The notes under the pieces: generated by a model | Database searches by the model: none | What the model was told of the DNA's origin: nothing | The model's input: the letters and a program-made list of their open reading frames with translations, nothing else | NCBI GenBank assembly: GCA_032358255.1 | Contig: JAULBX010028549.1 | Span: 1-28,138 of the forward strand | From: Heterotrichella gracilis | Lineage: Eukaryota; Sar; Xanthophyceae; Tribonematales; Xanthonemataceae | Reading direction: 5' to 3' | DNA: 28,138 nucleotides | Position numbers and translations under genes: made by a program | Shown: positions 9,825 through 20,583 of the stretch, piece by piece | Layout: the number at the start of each line of letters is the position of its first letter | Numbering within the stretch: position 1 is the stretch's first letter

Positions 9825-11299
9825 ATGCAGCAGGCCACGGGTTACAGGGCCAGCAGTAGCAGCAGCAGCTCAGCTTTGAGAGAGAGGTTGGTGTTAACAT
9901 GCCCAATTCACTCCCTCCCAGAGGATCTGCTGCAGCGCATCTTTGGGGAACTACCCCTCTATCATAGAGTAGTACCGAGAGTATCATGTCCGAGCACCGC
10001 CAGCGACAGTCTGTCCATCACTACAAATCAGAGCTCCAGCTGGTGTGCAAGCGCTGGCACCAGGACCTCTCGGGGCCAAGTGAGGCATGGGCAGAGGTCA
10101 GCTGTGGCAGCAGGCAGTGGGAGCGCCTCAACCAGTCATTTGTGAACTGGCTGTGTCCCAGGCTGGCAGCAACAAGGTCCATTCGAAGCCTGCAATCCAA
10201 GAATTCAGATGAAATGCTGCGGGTCCTCAACAGCCTCAACCCCTCCCATCTCATTGACATGGGATTCAAGATGTCAGATCCAGATTATATTTATCCAAAC
10301 ATCAGCATGTGCCTTGAATACGAGGGGGACAGGGCTGGCGAGCTGCTTGCGGCCACCCTCCGCCTTACCTCCCTGCGTTCTTTAAACCTGGGCCTGTGTT
10401 GCACCCCGGAGCAGGTGGAGCCCTGCCTGCCAGCCTTAGCAGCACTGGTCAACCTGGAGAGGCTCGGACTGGTTGTCACACATGCGGAGGGCCGCAGGTG
10501 GCCAGTGCTTCCCAGGCTTCCCAAGCTGTCCCTGGCAGGATTGACAGTCAGTGGGGTAGAGGATGTGGCCATACTGGCCAACCAGCTTGCGCTGACCAGC
10601 TTGTACATAATGGAAGGGGATTCAATGTCAGACGACGAAGTGGGCGACGGCACCTTCCTGAGGCAGCTCACTCAGCTGAAGAGCGTGGTTGTGATGAACA
10701 ACGACATGCCTCTACCGCCTGGCTGCTTTCCAACTGCACTAAACCGTCTTGATGTGCATGAGCGTGAATATGGCGACATGATTCAAGAGATGGATGCCAT
10801 GGCCCTTCTCCTAGGCCTTGTCCATGTGACAAGACTTGATCTGAGCGCTCACATCATTCACAACTTGACCTCTGCCCTGGCCGTCCTCACCAATCTCCAG
10901 GAGCTGAGCATCTACCACCTGGATGAGCCGCTGGTGCTGCCGGTCATGCCCAGCCTCACACTGCTTGAGCCATGGGATGTGCACAGCATACAGATTCAGG
11001 TGCCAACCAACCCCGCCCTGCGCTTAGGGCTGTGGTGCGTCATACCCAGCTGGGACCCATTTGACCCCAGGGAGGTACCAGTACCACAAGACGAGGTGAT
11101 TGTCAAGGGGCGGTACGGTGTTTACACCTTGGGTGTGGGCGCAGATGGCTGTTGTGTGGTGCGCATATCTGAGCACCCCCCCCCTGGGGACACACTCTGT
11201 GCTGATTGGATACACCAGGCCAAGGAGGAGTGGGAGCAGTGGAAGGGGTGGCTGCACAACGCCAGGGCGACGCGAGAGCGTCACGCCGCACTTGATTGA
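9825..11299 (+). CDS. F-box and leucine-rich-repeat protein
   Basis: Proposed exons are 9825-9971 and 10034-11299, giving 470 residues. After a Ser-rich start comes LPEDLLQRIFGELPLYHRV. The frame is then lost unless 9972-10033 (GTACCG...CAGAG) is removed, after which LQLVCKRWHQDL completes a normal F-box. A donor three bases earlier (9969) works as well. The rest holds irregular leucine-rich repeats (LTSLRSLNLG, LVNLERLGLV, VTRLDLSAH, LTNLQELSIY) up to about residue 345, then a polar C-terminal region ending WKGWLHN and TGA. F-box proteins of this layout recruit substrates to SCF ubiquitin ligases, with the F-box binding SKP1 and the repeats binding the target. No substrate can be inferred. 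A 62-nt intron is short, so a real frameshift or an assembly error is the alternative. An internal ATG at 9986 would give an F-box-less protein. Confidence 0.75.
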
Positions 11300-12374
11300 T
11301 GGTTTTCATTTTCATTGTCATTAATGCCCATCGTCGACATGCTTATAACAATTCAAATGTTGCCTGTATGCATGCAGACGCATATACATTTTTGTTATCA
11401 ATGAAGATCATTTTCCTTCGGAGAGTCAAATTTGACAACAATGTACCATGTCGCATCAGTAGCGTTGATGACACAGTGTGTAGTTTCTTTTATATGTCGT
11501 TACTTGCAGACTTTGGAGACCCTGGGTCACATGCTTATGTTTCAGCGCTGTGTATGAAGAAGGAAAAAAGAAAGGGACTGTCACAGATTACCCAATGGCG
11601 CACGTTTCTGATCAATTCAGTGGCCGCAGCCATATCGTCTTTTCAAATTGACAATTATAAAGGGAGTAAAATGTGAGAGATTAAAGTATTTTACGATATG
11701 TCTAGTGCCACTAGTGCTTTAGGTGCTAAAAAAATGTATATGTATACCATCTAGCAATGCTTAAAGTGAACACAAACGTTGATCAGTGCAGCAGTTCAAT
11801 ACACAAGTGAGCAACGTGACACTGTATTTTTGCAACTCCTATCATTATTGATTTCCATGCCATCTCCAGCACCAGCGCCTACACTAGCAATTGAAAAAGA
11901 ACAGTGAAGTGTTTTTCTGGACAGCGCTTAGAGTAACGCTTAGCTAATTAGCTCAAAAGCTCAAGTCTTAACAGATTTCAGCTTCTTACAATCAAATGCC
12001 CGCAAGCAATGACATCCATTTATGCAAAAATGCGGTTGTAGCATATTGCCCATGCATGTGCAGCCTCCATAGTATGGTATTACCTCAACGTAAGCCTCGC
12101 GGCAGTTGCCATGTCCCAACCTGAGTCTGCTGACGTGATGCATTGTATTTATTAGCCACCAGGCTGGTGCCACCTTGGCCCTTTAAAGGACAGTACCTTG
12201 TAATGACAGTGCGCAAGTGTTTGGGTTTCAGTTAGGGTTTTACACTGAATGGAACAATCTAGAACACTGACACATAGATTATTCCAGACTTTCCCCAGAC
12301 CTGTTAGGAAGATTCATAGCAGTGATACAGCTTCTTGCTTCTATGGAACTGTGAGCCACAAGAACCTCCTACAA

Positions 12375-12389
12375 GGAACATTCTAGAAC
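12375..12389. promoter_or_regulatory. Perfect match to a three-unit heat-shock element
   Basis: The 15 bases read as GGAAC ATTCT AGAAC, three alternating nGAAn/nTTCn units as bound by heat-shock factors. A near copy (GGAAC AATCT AGAAC) lies at 12251-12265, 124 bp upstream, so the two may be a local duplication. No promoter is expected here, since both flanking genes end towards this spacer. Function is therefore doubtful unless an unrecognised transcript starts nearby. Confidence 0.25.
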
Positions 12390-12590
12390 AGTCACGCCTT
12401 AGGCTAAGCCATTCAATGCGCCTACTCTAGGAAGCTTGGCAAGGCTTGTCTCAATTGTGTCCAATGTTATTACCAATGTCTCGCTCGCAGCCACTCTGAA
12501 CCTTAGTCCATTGTTGCCATTGGCACCATACATCTGTAATCAACATCATTACCCTACCAATTACCCAAAGGCCCTCTACAACCTACATCT

Positions 12591-12724
12591 GGTCCCAGAG
12601 TATGGCCATTAGCGGGTGATCAGCAGAATGCATCCCCCTTGAGTAGCAAATGGTACAATGACACATTACGAGGCGCAAGAGGGAGGCATGCCGATTATCA
12701 CCCGTTAATGGTCAGACTCTGGGA
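12591..12724. repeat. 134-nt imperfect hairpin, MITE- or miRNA-precursor-like
   Basis: The left arm, starting GGTCCCAGAGT at 12591, is complementary over about 55-60 nt to the right arm ending ACTCTGGGAC at 12724. Mismatches are scattered and the central loop is short (about 12650-12668). The outer blocks GTCCCAGAGT, CCATTA and CGGGTGAT are conserved on both arms. It lies in a gene-free spacer. No flanking target-site duplication is obvious, so it could be a small non-autonomous element or a small-RNA hairpin. Confidence 0.7.
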
Positions 12725-12973
12725 CATATGCACATTGTGGTAATGTGACAGGATCTTGTGCATCCTCGTCCCCCTGTCCCCTCGCCGGGCCCCCTGAGCA
12801 TCTACTTGGCACCCCAGCGTTTAGTACATAGATGGTCCTGCCCAAACACACATATTCACCCCAGTGGTCGCTCCACACACAAACACATCCACCCCCGCAG
12901 CTCCTCCCTTGCATCCACCATGACCACACTATCACCCTGCGGGCAGCAACCTCCCTGGCACTGGAGTCCCCCA

Positions 12974-15900
12974 TCACCCCAGCGTCTCCCCCCCCGCACA
13001 CCCCATCTCCTCCGGCGTCAGCACCACACTCTCCACATTGTCCCTCAGCCCCACCAGCTCGCTATATAGGAGGCTGCCAGGGTCAGCGAACTGCACCGCA
13101 CAAGTTGATCAGTCAGCTACACATGCACATTCCATGTCCAGGACCAGCACAAACAGCAAAATTAGATGATCCTTCACTTATGCCCATGCCTGTGCCAAGC
13201 AGTTCAGTCGTAATGTTGTGTGTACCACATGTTGATCTTGCGAAGTGTATTGGTACCATGTGTTGATCATGGCATAATTGGATGTCCTACTGGGTCAAAT
13301 TGGCCTATGATAGCATGTCGATGGCCTTACCTGCACCGCGTTGCGTGCCCCATACTCCACAAACGTCTTGGCACCCGGGCCCACGTCATGCACTGGCAGC
13401 AGCAGCTCACCCTCTGCGGTGAATGAGGTGTCCACTATGTGGGTGGTGTTGCCGCGCTGCTTGAGCGCCTTCAGGTCCTGCGCGGACCAAAATAGGCAGA
13501 TGTTTCCTATTGTTCCAGCGATTGTCAGACACAAGCAAACATCATCAGTGATTGTTCATGCCGCGTTTTTCAACTATGTCAGCATTTTACGCTCTGCATT
13601 GAATGAGGTGTTCACCATGTGGATGGTGTTGCCGCGCTGCCGCAGGCATAAGTTACAACGCTCAAGATCCAGTGCGGATCAAACTCTTTTGTGATATTGT
13701 ACTTATTTTTGAATGATATTTATCTTCAATTATATGTGCGGCACCAGATGGCAATGATACGGTAGTCGATGCCATAGTGGCATTGATTTTTTCATGTTTG
13801 CAAAAAACTCTGGAACTTATTATTTGTGCTGATTTTCAAATCAATGGGTCAGTCCAAAACCACCCAATAGAGGTTGTCATTGGATATTACGCTCTCTGTT
13901 TACAACCCTAGTGTTGACTGATCTCATTCTGCATGTGCCACCCCCACCTGAATAAACTGCAGCACCTCGCACCCCAGCTGCTGCTTCAGGGGCCCCTCCT
14001 CTGCCCTGCCATGCACCAGCACAGCCAGTGGCAGCCACATGCTGACGTGGCGGGTGAAGCCAACCATGCCGCCCACGATGCGGGGAACTGCACGGCACAC
14101 AATATCATCCAGCTTTGGCCTTAGGTTTTGGGCTTTAGGGTCAAGTTCATTTAATTGGCATGGGTCAATGTGTGCTGTTGACGCAACAGAACTGTTGTCC
14201 AGAACACGAAAATCCCCAAATCCCCAGCGGCACGCCATTGGCCCAACTTGCCATGCATGCTGCCCATCACCCCGGACTGGCTCAAGATGCAATATGGCAA
14301 GCTGAGTAGTGGGTATTAGTAGTGCATATCATTTAGCAAAATTTCTTACAACCTCCCCATGCCCTCCTTGTCCCATCCCCAGCCCGCTCACCTGCCGCAG
14401 CCCTAGGGGACGTCCACAGCGCCGCATGCCTGTCGTAGCCCAGTGCCCAGGGGTCCCACAGGTTGACCACATGCCCGGGCCACACTGATCGCGCATAGGT
14501 GATCATGGAGGGGGGGCTGGCAGCATACAGGGCCTCCATCAGGCTGCATGGTCAAGGGACGGGGGTTAGGGTTTAGGGTTTAGGATTTAGGGCTTAGGGT
14601 TTAGGGCCTCCATCAGGCTGCGCAGACAAGGGAAGGTGTGAAGTGGGATACGTTTAGGGTAAAGGGTACACAAAGTGGGGAGAGTAAGGGGCGACTAAAG
14701 TTGGGGTTGACGAAGGGTGCATATTGTGTTTCTACAGGCAGATTGATAGCAGGGCATATTGTTGGTGTGGATGGTGTGCAGCTGAGGGAGTCAAGGGGAT
14801 TTCGTTTTACATGGTTTGGGATACAAGGCATGGGTACCACACCTGAACAGTCATGACACCATCATGTGGAGCTGCGCCACTTTGCTGAAGCATGATTTTA
14901 GGCTTCAGGGTTTTGGGCATGTGCACCCTACCTGAACTGTTAGGGCACCATCTCATGGAACTGCGCCTCGTTGCTAAAGAAGGAAGTGCTGTTCCCATCC
15001 AGAGGTTGCTGGAACCACTGGTCTCGCCAAAAATCGTAGTGCGCATGCTCGCCCCAGGGGTAGAGCCCAGCGGGCGTGAGGGTATTCTCTGCCCAATAGG
15101 CAATGGCTGCGTCCGCCTCGCTGGCATATGTGGAGTTGCCTGTGGTGGGCATGATGGGGTGAAATCACACGGTGCTAAATTTCTGGCCCCGTATGCAATT
15201 TATTCCTATCCATGCAATGGGCTTTATAAGTCTACGCCAATTGGCACCATGTGGCGTTGGCAACATTGCATGCATGTTCTGTAATAACATACAAAATATG
15301 TCACTGTCACGCATTTGACCCCAACGATGCCTGGAATGGTAATGCCAGTTTGAAATACTTTGTTTTGATCGAGTTTATATGCACCCCATGCTGCACCCAC
15401 CTGTACGCAGTGCCTTCAATGCATTTAAAAATGATTTATTTCCAACAACTTACAATGCAGTAACTGTATTTCGGTACACCCAGTGCGCCCCACCTGTCAC
15501 GTTTGCCAGTGACCACAACATGTAGTACAGGTCCTGGTCCTGGAGCAGGTTGGCCCCACACCAGATGGAGCGGTGGGGGCCGCCCTTGTTGCCTGCAGGG
15601 GGGAAGCACGGGACACTGATGGACTGTGTGTATGTGTGTCACCTGTGGCCGGTTTCTTTCCTTGTGTGTGCACATTGTCTTGACGGTTGGAGGGGTCAGC
15701 CCCCCGCGCTCCCTTGTTTAAACACGTGCATGTGGGGTGTGCGCATTCATGATGCAATGAGCGCCAGCCGGGCTGGACCACATACGTTGACTTGCGAATA
15801 CAAGGCGCGCAGGGCCCAATGAATACGCAGGGAGGGTGGAGAATGCAGACCATGTGCCTGACCAGGGGTGTACAATCTAAACCAGGAATCCTGGCTTGTA

Positions 15901-17709
15901 TTTTAGCACCCCTGGTCTGATGCAAATTGTTTACCTGATGCGAATGTGCATAACGCAGATTTGCCATGGCCATGTGCTTGAGACTTGCAACTGACCTGGG
16001 CAGTACATCCTGGGGAAGTTGGCAGGCCCATAGTCTTTGCCCTCCCCAAACTGGATATCAGGCAGTGTGGGCGGGTCTCCACACACCAGTATGCCAGCAA
16101 ACAGTGGTGACTGGACCGCTCCATATGTGTCCCTGCCATGTAGGAGCATGGTGTCTGCATACTGGACCACCAGGGGCAGCAAGTGGTCAAAACCTGCGCA
16201 TAGTCAACCGAGTAACTTCAATTGTTTTGGCAATTTGGCAACAGCCAGAATTCGCCTCCAGCCTTGCACACCAGTGGCACTAAACAGTCATTTGCTGGCA
16301 ATTATGCTAACCAGGGGCAGCAAGTTGTCAAAACCTGCACACACAGCAGCCTGCTGGTTCAAGGTTGGAGCGTGCGTGCATCAGAGCCTGAGCGCAATGG
16401 TTGGAGCCTGTATGCGTCTTTCACTCTTGGGACAAAATTCCCAAGATACAAAGCGTGCATGGGAAACAAATGCCAACTGGCAGATCCCTGCCAATTGTGC
16501 AACTGGCCTGGAAGGCTGAAAGCAACCTGACTGTATATACAGCCAGAGTGCCCTCAACCATCAGAGCCAGTCGCATACTGGCAGCCAAGCAGGTATGATA
16601 TTCCCACGCAGTGGAGGTGGGGATGGGAGGCGTGATGGTCGTCTGGGGATAGGATTTATGCCTTACATCACAGAACACGCACTTACGCACACCTGTGAGG
16701 TTTGAAGCGGTGGCCTTCTGCCACAGCCCCAGCAGAGAGCTCATGAGCGTATTCCCTCCTGCAGTGGACCAGTAGAAATCTGGCGCGACGCTCCCATTGG
16801 GGAAGATCACGGGGCGATCCAGCGCGCGAGGCAAGCCGCAAGACCCCGTGGGCGTGATGAAAAACTCGATCGCCTCCTCGGCGAGTGGGAGGGCCCTGGG
16901 GATCAGGTCCTGGGATTTCGCCTTCCTGGTCAGGGATGAGATTGGGTATGCGTACTGCTCTGGGATCCTTCCGGGGTTCATGTCGTTCCAGCGCAGGGGC
17001 CGGTCCTGGATGCCCACGCTGCCTGCGCACGGTGAAGTTTATGAATACATAATCAGCCCTGTGTAAGAGTACATAATCAGGTGCGTGAAACCCCTGTACA
17101 GAGAGGGTGTGGGCTGTAACAAGACAGGACTGCATGGCGCAAGGCATGTATGGCAGAGTGCTAATCTGGTTGATTGCTGGAACGCCGTTGCAATGCAGCT
17201 AATTGCAGCATGTAACCTAACTACAGGTGTACTCATCATGAAATTGATTTTTTTGTTTATTTACTCTCCGTGATGCAGTGGCGTATCTGCGATCACCGCA
17301 TGCACACCATGCATTTTGTATTATAAGATGAAACACAGCATGCTGCAGCCCATGCTGTCCAGAGCACACTTACTGCTTGGTGCAGGCACGCTGGACTGAA
17401 CCTTCCCATCTTGTCCATTCCCGCCATCCACGCTGCTTGCAACCCCATCCCCTTGCTCGGGGACCCCCGAATCAGCACTCTGACCACCCAAAGCGCCTGC
17501 ACCCCCCATGTTGTCCACGGATGGGTCACTCACAGCACTGTCCAGCTGCTCCAGGGTCATCCTCTCCCCTTTGTTGTACTCCGCGTACCACCCCATGGCA
17601 TGAGCGAACTCCAGGCTCAGTGCTTGCACGCTGAGGGGGTCCAAGCTGACACCTTGATGGGTGGCAGAAGCCAGGTGTTGATCTGGAATGGCATTGCCAG
17701 GTCTTGGCC
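12974..17709 (-). CDS. Uncharacterised multi-exon protein, six-hairpin glycosidase/lyase-like (5' end not found)
   Basis: Nine minus-strand exons join in phase: 17709-17374, 17022-16693, 16193-15996, 15592-15494, 15139-14932, 14543-14392, 14087-13948, 13477-13331 and 13090-12974 (TGA). They encode about 574 residues and lack a start. Landmarks in order are FAHAMGWYAEYNKGERM, PDFYWSTAGGNTLMSSLL, YADTMLLHGRDTYGAVQSPL, MYCPGNKGGPHRSIW, LTPAGLYPWGEHAHYDFWRD, NEAQFHE and WDPWALGYDRHAALW. The spacing of YAD..HGRDTYG..PLF, WGEH..(Y/W)DF, HE and DRHA resembles secreted (alpha/alpha)6-barrel proteins of planctomycete-type bacteria that are often loosely called pectate lyases. I recall this from memory and could not search. 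Several N-x-S/T sites fit secretion. The fifth exon has an in-frame TAA at 14942-14940, just before its donor, so the gene may be broken (see findings). The 17709 boundary is chosen by a pyrimidine-rich acceptor and phase. Confidence 0.65.
13591..13683 (-). repeat. Decayed copy of an exon start (minus-strand gene, exon 13331-13477)
   Basis: The segment repeats the first part of exon 13477-13331 together with its acceptor region (about 13420-13490). The blocks GAATGAGGTGT, CACCATGTGG and GGTGTTGCCGCGCTGC on the plus strand are nearly unchanged. The end corresponding to the acceptor has diverged and contains extra bases. It lies in the intron directly upstream of the real exon. Confidence 0.8.
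14567..14630. repeat. Telomere-like TTTAGGG run plus copy of an exon start
   Basis: From about 14567 to 14606 there are about six TTTAGGG-like heptamers, some with one substitution. They are followed at 14605-14630 by a copy of 14532-14556, the first bases of exon 14543-14392 with its acceptor. The copy differs at only a few positions near the acceptor. The telomere-like run lies exactly between the real exon edge and its copy. Confidence 0.85.
14838..14892 (-). repeat. Decayed copy of an exon end (minus-strand gene, exon 14932-15139)
   Basis: On the minus strand this repeats the last about 45 nt of exon 15139-14932 with a GTGTGG donor. It reads roughly AGC-AA-GTGGCGCAG-CTCCA-CATGATGGTG, then the same TTCAG ending as the true exon. 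It has a TGA (14853-14851) at the position of the TAA in the real exon. The spacing of the two donors is about 90 bp. Confidence 0.75.
15860..15917. repeat. 58-nt hairpin in an intron of the minus-strand gene
   Basis: GACCAGGGGTG at 15860 is the exact complement of CACCCCTGGTC ending at 15917. An inner CCAGG/CCTGG pair flanks the centre. The region between is only partly complementary. It sits about 80 nt from the exon edge at 15996. It may be a small foldback element or simply a structured intron segment. Confidence 0.5.
16309..16340 (-). repeat. Copy of an exon start (minus-strand gene, exon 15996-16193)
   Basis: This repeats 16167-16200, the first bases of exon 16193-15996 plus its acceptor. 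The plus-strand blocks ACCAGGGGCAGCAAGT and GTCAAAACCTGC are unchanged. It lies about 142 bp into the upstream intron. Confidence 0.8.
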
Positions 17710-20583
17710 CTGCACGCAAAAGAGGGGATTCTGACAGAAGATAATGCCTTGACACAGAGGTGGATTGGGTCGGCACGGCTGCCGGTGGCCTGGTCAAGTG
17801 ATTTAGGGTCTTAAGTTTAGGTATAGGGTTTCCGAAGGCTAGTCAATCCTCCAATTTGCCAGCCCAGAGGAGGTTGTGGGGTTGAGAGTTTAACATGTAG
17901 GGTTTAGGGTTTTCCTAAGGCTGACGATGCCGTCAATCTGGTAGCAGTTGGTTGCTGTCGTCAACTGAGCCTCCTAGCTAGAAGCAATGGTCCCAAGAAT
18001 TGTGGGGTTGCGCAACTGCTTTGGGGAGCAAGCTTGGCACCCAATGGGACTTGCAAAATTTTACGGGTGGCGCATGGTCTGTGCCACGCGATGCAAACAC
18101 AGTGGCAGGAGAGCCATAGCAGCATGCCATGCAAGCGTTGTCAGTGGCAAAACAGTGCCGGCGGCGGGCAGCATGCGATGGCGTTTCATCGTGTATAAAT
18201 GAAAGGAATGGAAGGGTATCACACAAAGGATACCTGGATGGTGCTGGGCCAATGAAAAGCGTCGGGCTGAAGCACCATGGTGTTGGCTGCAAAGCAATGC
18301 AAAGCAGAGGGTGTTGATAAAGAATCTGACCAGGTGATGTGGGCTGGCTCCCCGGTGTTGTGGCATTGCACCACTGGCTGGTGGCAGCTCAAAGCCACTG
18401 CTGTGAGGGAGATGCTGCAACAGGATAGCAGTCTCTTTGATTGCTGAGCCTGCATTGATTATACACGGATATTGTTCATCGTGTCAATGTCCTGTAGTCA
18501 AGCACAATGAGGAACCTCCTCAGGCATGAAAGCACGAATCTTTGACAAAAAACTTGCACAGGCTCACACAAAATACAACAGTCCTGGTCGTATCCATGTC
18601 TCAAACACAGGCACAAATAGTTGGACAGGGCCCACCTCCAGACTCGGGGCTGAGGTGGCAAGAACGTTGTTGCATCCATTTGGCAAGAGATTTCATGTCC
18701 CAAGGACCAAATATGTGCCCTGAACGCATTGTAATGAAGCGATTCAAGTACCCTAGTACGTCTTTTATGCCTCAGCCCCGGGTAAAGTGGCCGCGTACAT
18801 TGACCACCGGTTCACTCAAGTTCACTCGAGCCTGCCACAGGACTAAGGTCTTGTATGCATGCATGCCGCGTGCACGTTATTTTCAGCCGCTTATCATGAA
18901 CTAAGTGCGTCGGTACCTTGCCAGAGTCCTTGCCAGGCGATGCTGCCGCTAATTTCGAAGCTGGGCTTGCCCCGCTGTTCCGAACAGGATACCCTTCACA
19001 CCTCGTGCTTGCAAGGAATCTGGCGAGCATATGCACTATCCGCTGTACTTTTACGTCAAGCAACGCAGACAATGGCCATGACCGCACAAAAGCAACCTAT
19101 CTGTCGTGCAAAATGGTGTATGTACTTGTTTCTCTGGGCATGATCATGCGTGCCTATTTTCCACTGAGTGCCAACTGGCCCAAATCGAAATTGGTTGAGC
19201 CAGTACTGTGTCTTGCCTAGGAATGGGGCTTTGACATCCCTGAAGAATTTCTTTCCGCATAAGTGATGTCTGAGACAAGAAAGGCATGATTTGAAGCCCG
19301 CATGGAATTATATGGGTGTGTCACAACTGTTACAGGCGCAGATACAAACCACACCACAGTGGTTTACTTCAAGGTGGGTTTGTTAAAGCTGATTGCATGT
19401 GATAAATAACCATTCTTGCAATATATTATATTAAATGGCATCTCTGCGCAGCTTTCCAGTACCACAGCCTTACCTTTAAGTACAGCGGTTGCATCAACTG
19501 GCACTGGGCACCAACCTGTGCATGGTAAGGCCTACCATATCTACAGCTGTGCCACCGGCTGCTAGCGGATCAGTGTCTCCATATGTACATGACTTCCACT
19601 TGCACTAGTCACTGAGAACCTTGATGGCATGGGATTGGCTATGCGCCTAGGTAGCGCCTGGAGTAAGTCACCCAGGGTCAGGACTTGATGGCTGACATTC
19701 CACCTGGCTAAAAAAAAGCAAACCATCTGGTTAGATGCAGCGTTTGCAACCACTAAATTTGATGCAAGTGCAAGTTGTTTTCCAGCCCAAGCTGACGCTG
19801 TGTGAACCAATGCTCAGTCAAAGCAACTAGCGCACAGTTGCAATGTGGTGGGGGAGGTAACCCAGACTCAGCTCCCCTGGAGTGTGTTGGCATGCAAATG
19901 GTGTAATTATGAAATGAGATCCATAATTAGACAGCTGACTATGGTGAGCAGCTTTTGGCGCATGTGCCATTTCAGTGTGACGCACTGCGCCATGCCATGC
20001 ACTGTGCCATGCACATGCGCAAATACTAATGTCAAGTTGGTCACCCTTTGCGACCCACAATCAGGCAGATTTTGCCCACCAACTGGCAATCTTGTCAAAT
20101 TATGGTGGTCTTGTTGCACAACCTCTCTACCAGGCCTCATCAGGAAAAAAAGGCAGAAAATGCAGGAGAATATAGAAAACAATGGGAATAAAAGGATCAA
20201 TCAAAGCGGGTAAGGGCTCGGCTCCTGATTGGCCTGCAAAAAGCGATATGCCTAGGTGGCGGGTTGGGCGAGCAAAAAACTGCAAAACTGTTGCCTATTG
20301 ATTGCAACAGTTCGTGCATCGAGCCCTAATAACCAAGTTGAAACGTATTGGCGCTGCTCAATACGTGCATGCAGTGCTGCCCGCTGTGCCTGTAACAGCT
20401 CCAATAGCTTGCCGGGGGCTGGGTACGTAGCACCCATATAGAATACCCAGTACTGCCCTTCCTACTACACCTTTGTTGCCTACACATTGTATCCTTCTGG
20501 TTGCAAAGACAAGGCTTGCTATTCTACTGCCTATTTGCTACTCTTTGGGAGCCGTCCCGCACTCACCCCCACAGCCATCAGCC
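17710..20583. other. Spacer between divergent genes, missing 5' exons of the minus-strand gene expected here
   Basis: The minus-strand gene needs further upstream exons ending in phase 1, and its start should lie here, but I could not identify them confidently. A candidate coding piece is 18905-19087 (-), ending near an AAG|GTACCG donor, but it has no family resemblance. TTTAGGG-like motifs at 17800-17830 and 17890-17920 suggest intron. The right part should hold the ispH promoter. No RNA gene or mobile element was recognised. Confidence 0.4.

Larger units (their letters stand above)
11300..12973. other. Convergent intergenic region, no gene recognised
   Basis: This lies between the 3' ends of the F-box gene (+) and the large minus-strand gene. 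It is AT-richer than the exons. A 126-codon frame at 11296-11676 begins four bases before the F-box stop codon ends, and has no recognisable features. Noted inside are a hairpin element at 12591-12724 and two heat-shock-element-like sites near 12251 and 12375. Confidence 0.5.

Noticed and set aside
11296..11676. 126-codon open frame just after the F-box gene
   Set aside because: It has no family resemblance, atypical composition, and lies in the expected 3' UTR.
5333..14942. Alternative genetic code with TAA/TAG reading as glutamine, suggested by TGA being the stop of all six genes and a TAA inside one exon
   Set aside because: All recognised glutamines in the stitched exons use CAG or CAA, and only one TAA interrupts one gene. 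A reassigned code would show many internal TAA/TAG. Preference for TGA and a single damaged codon explain it.
18542..18904. 120-codon plus-strand open frame in the spacer upstream of ispH
   Set aside because: No domain, no splice context and no codon bias like the real exons was seen, so it was kept only as part of the spacer.
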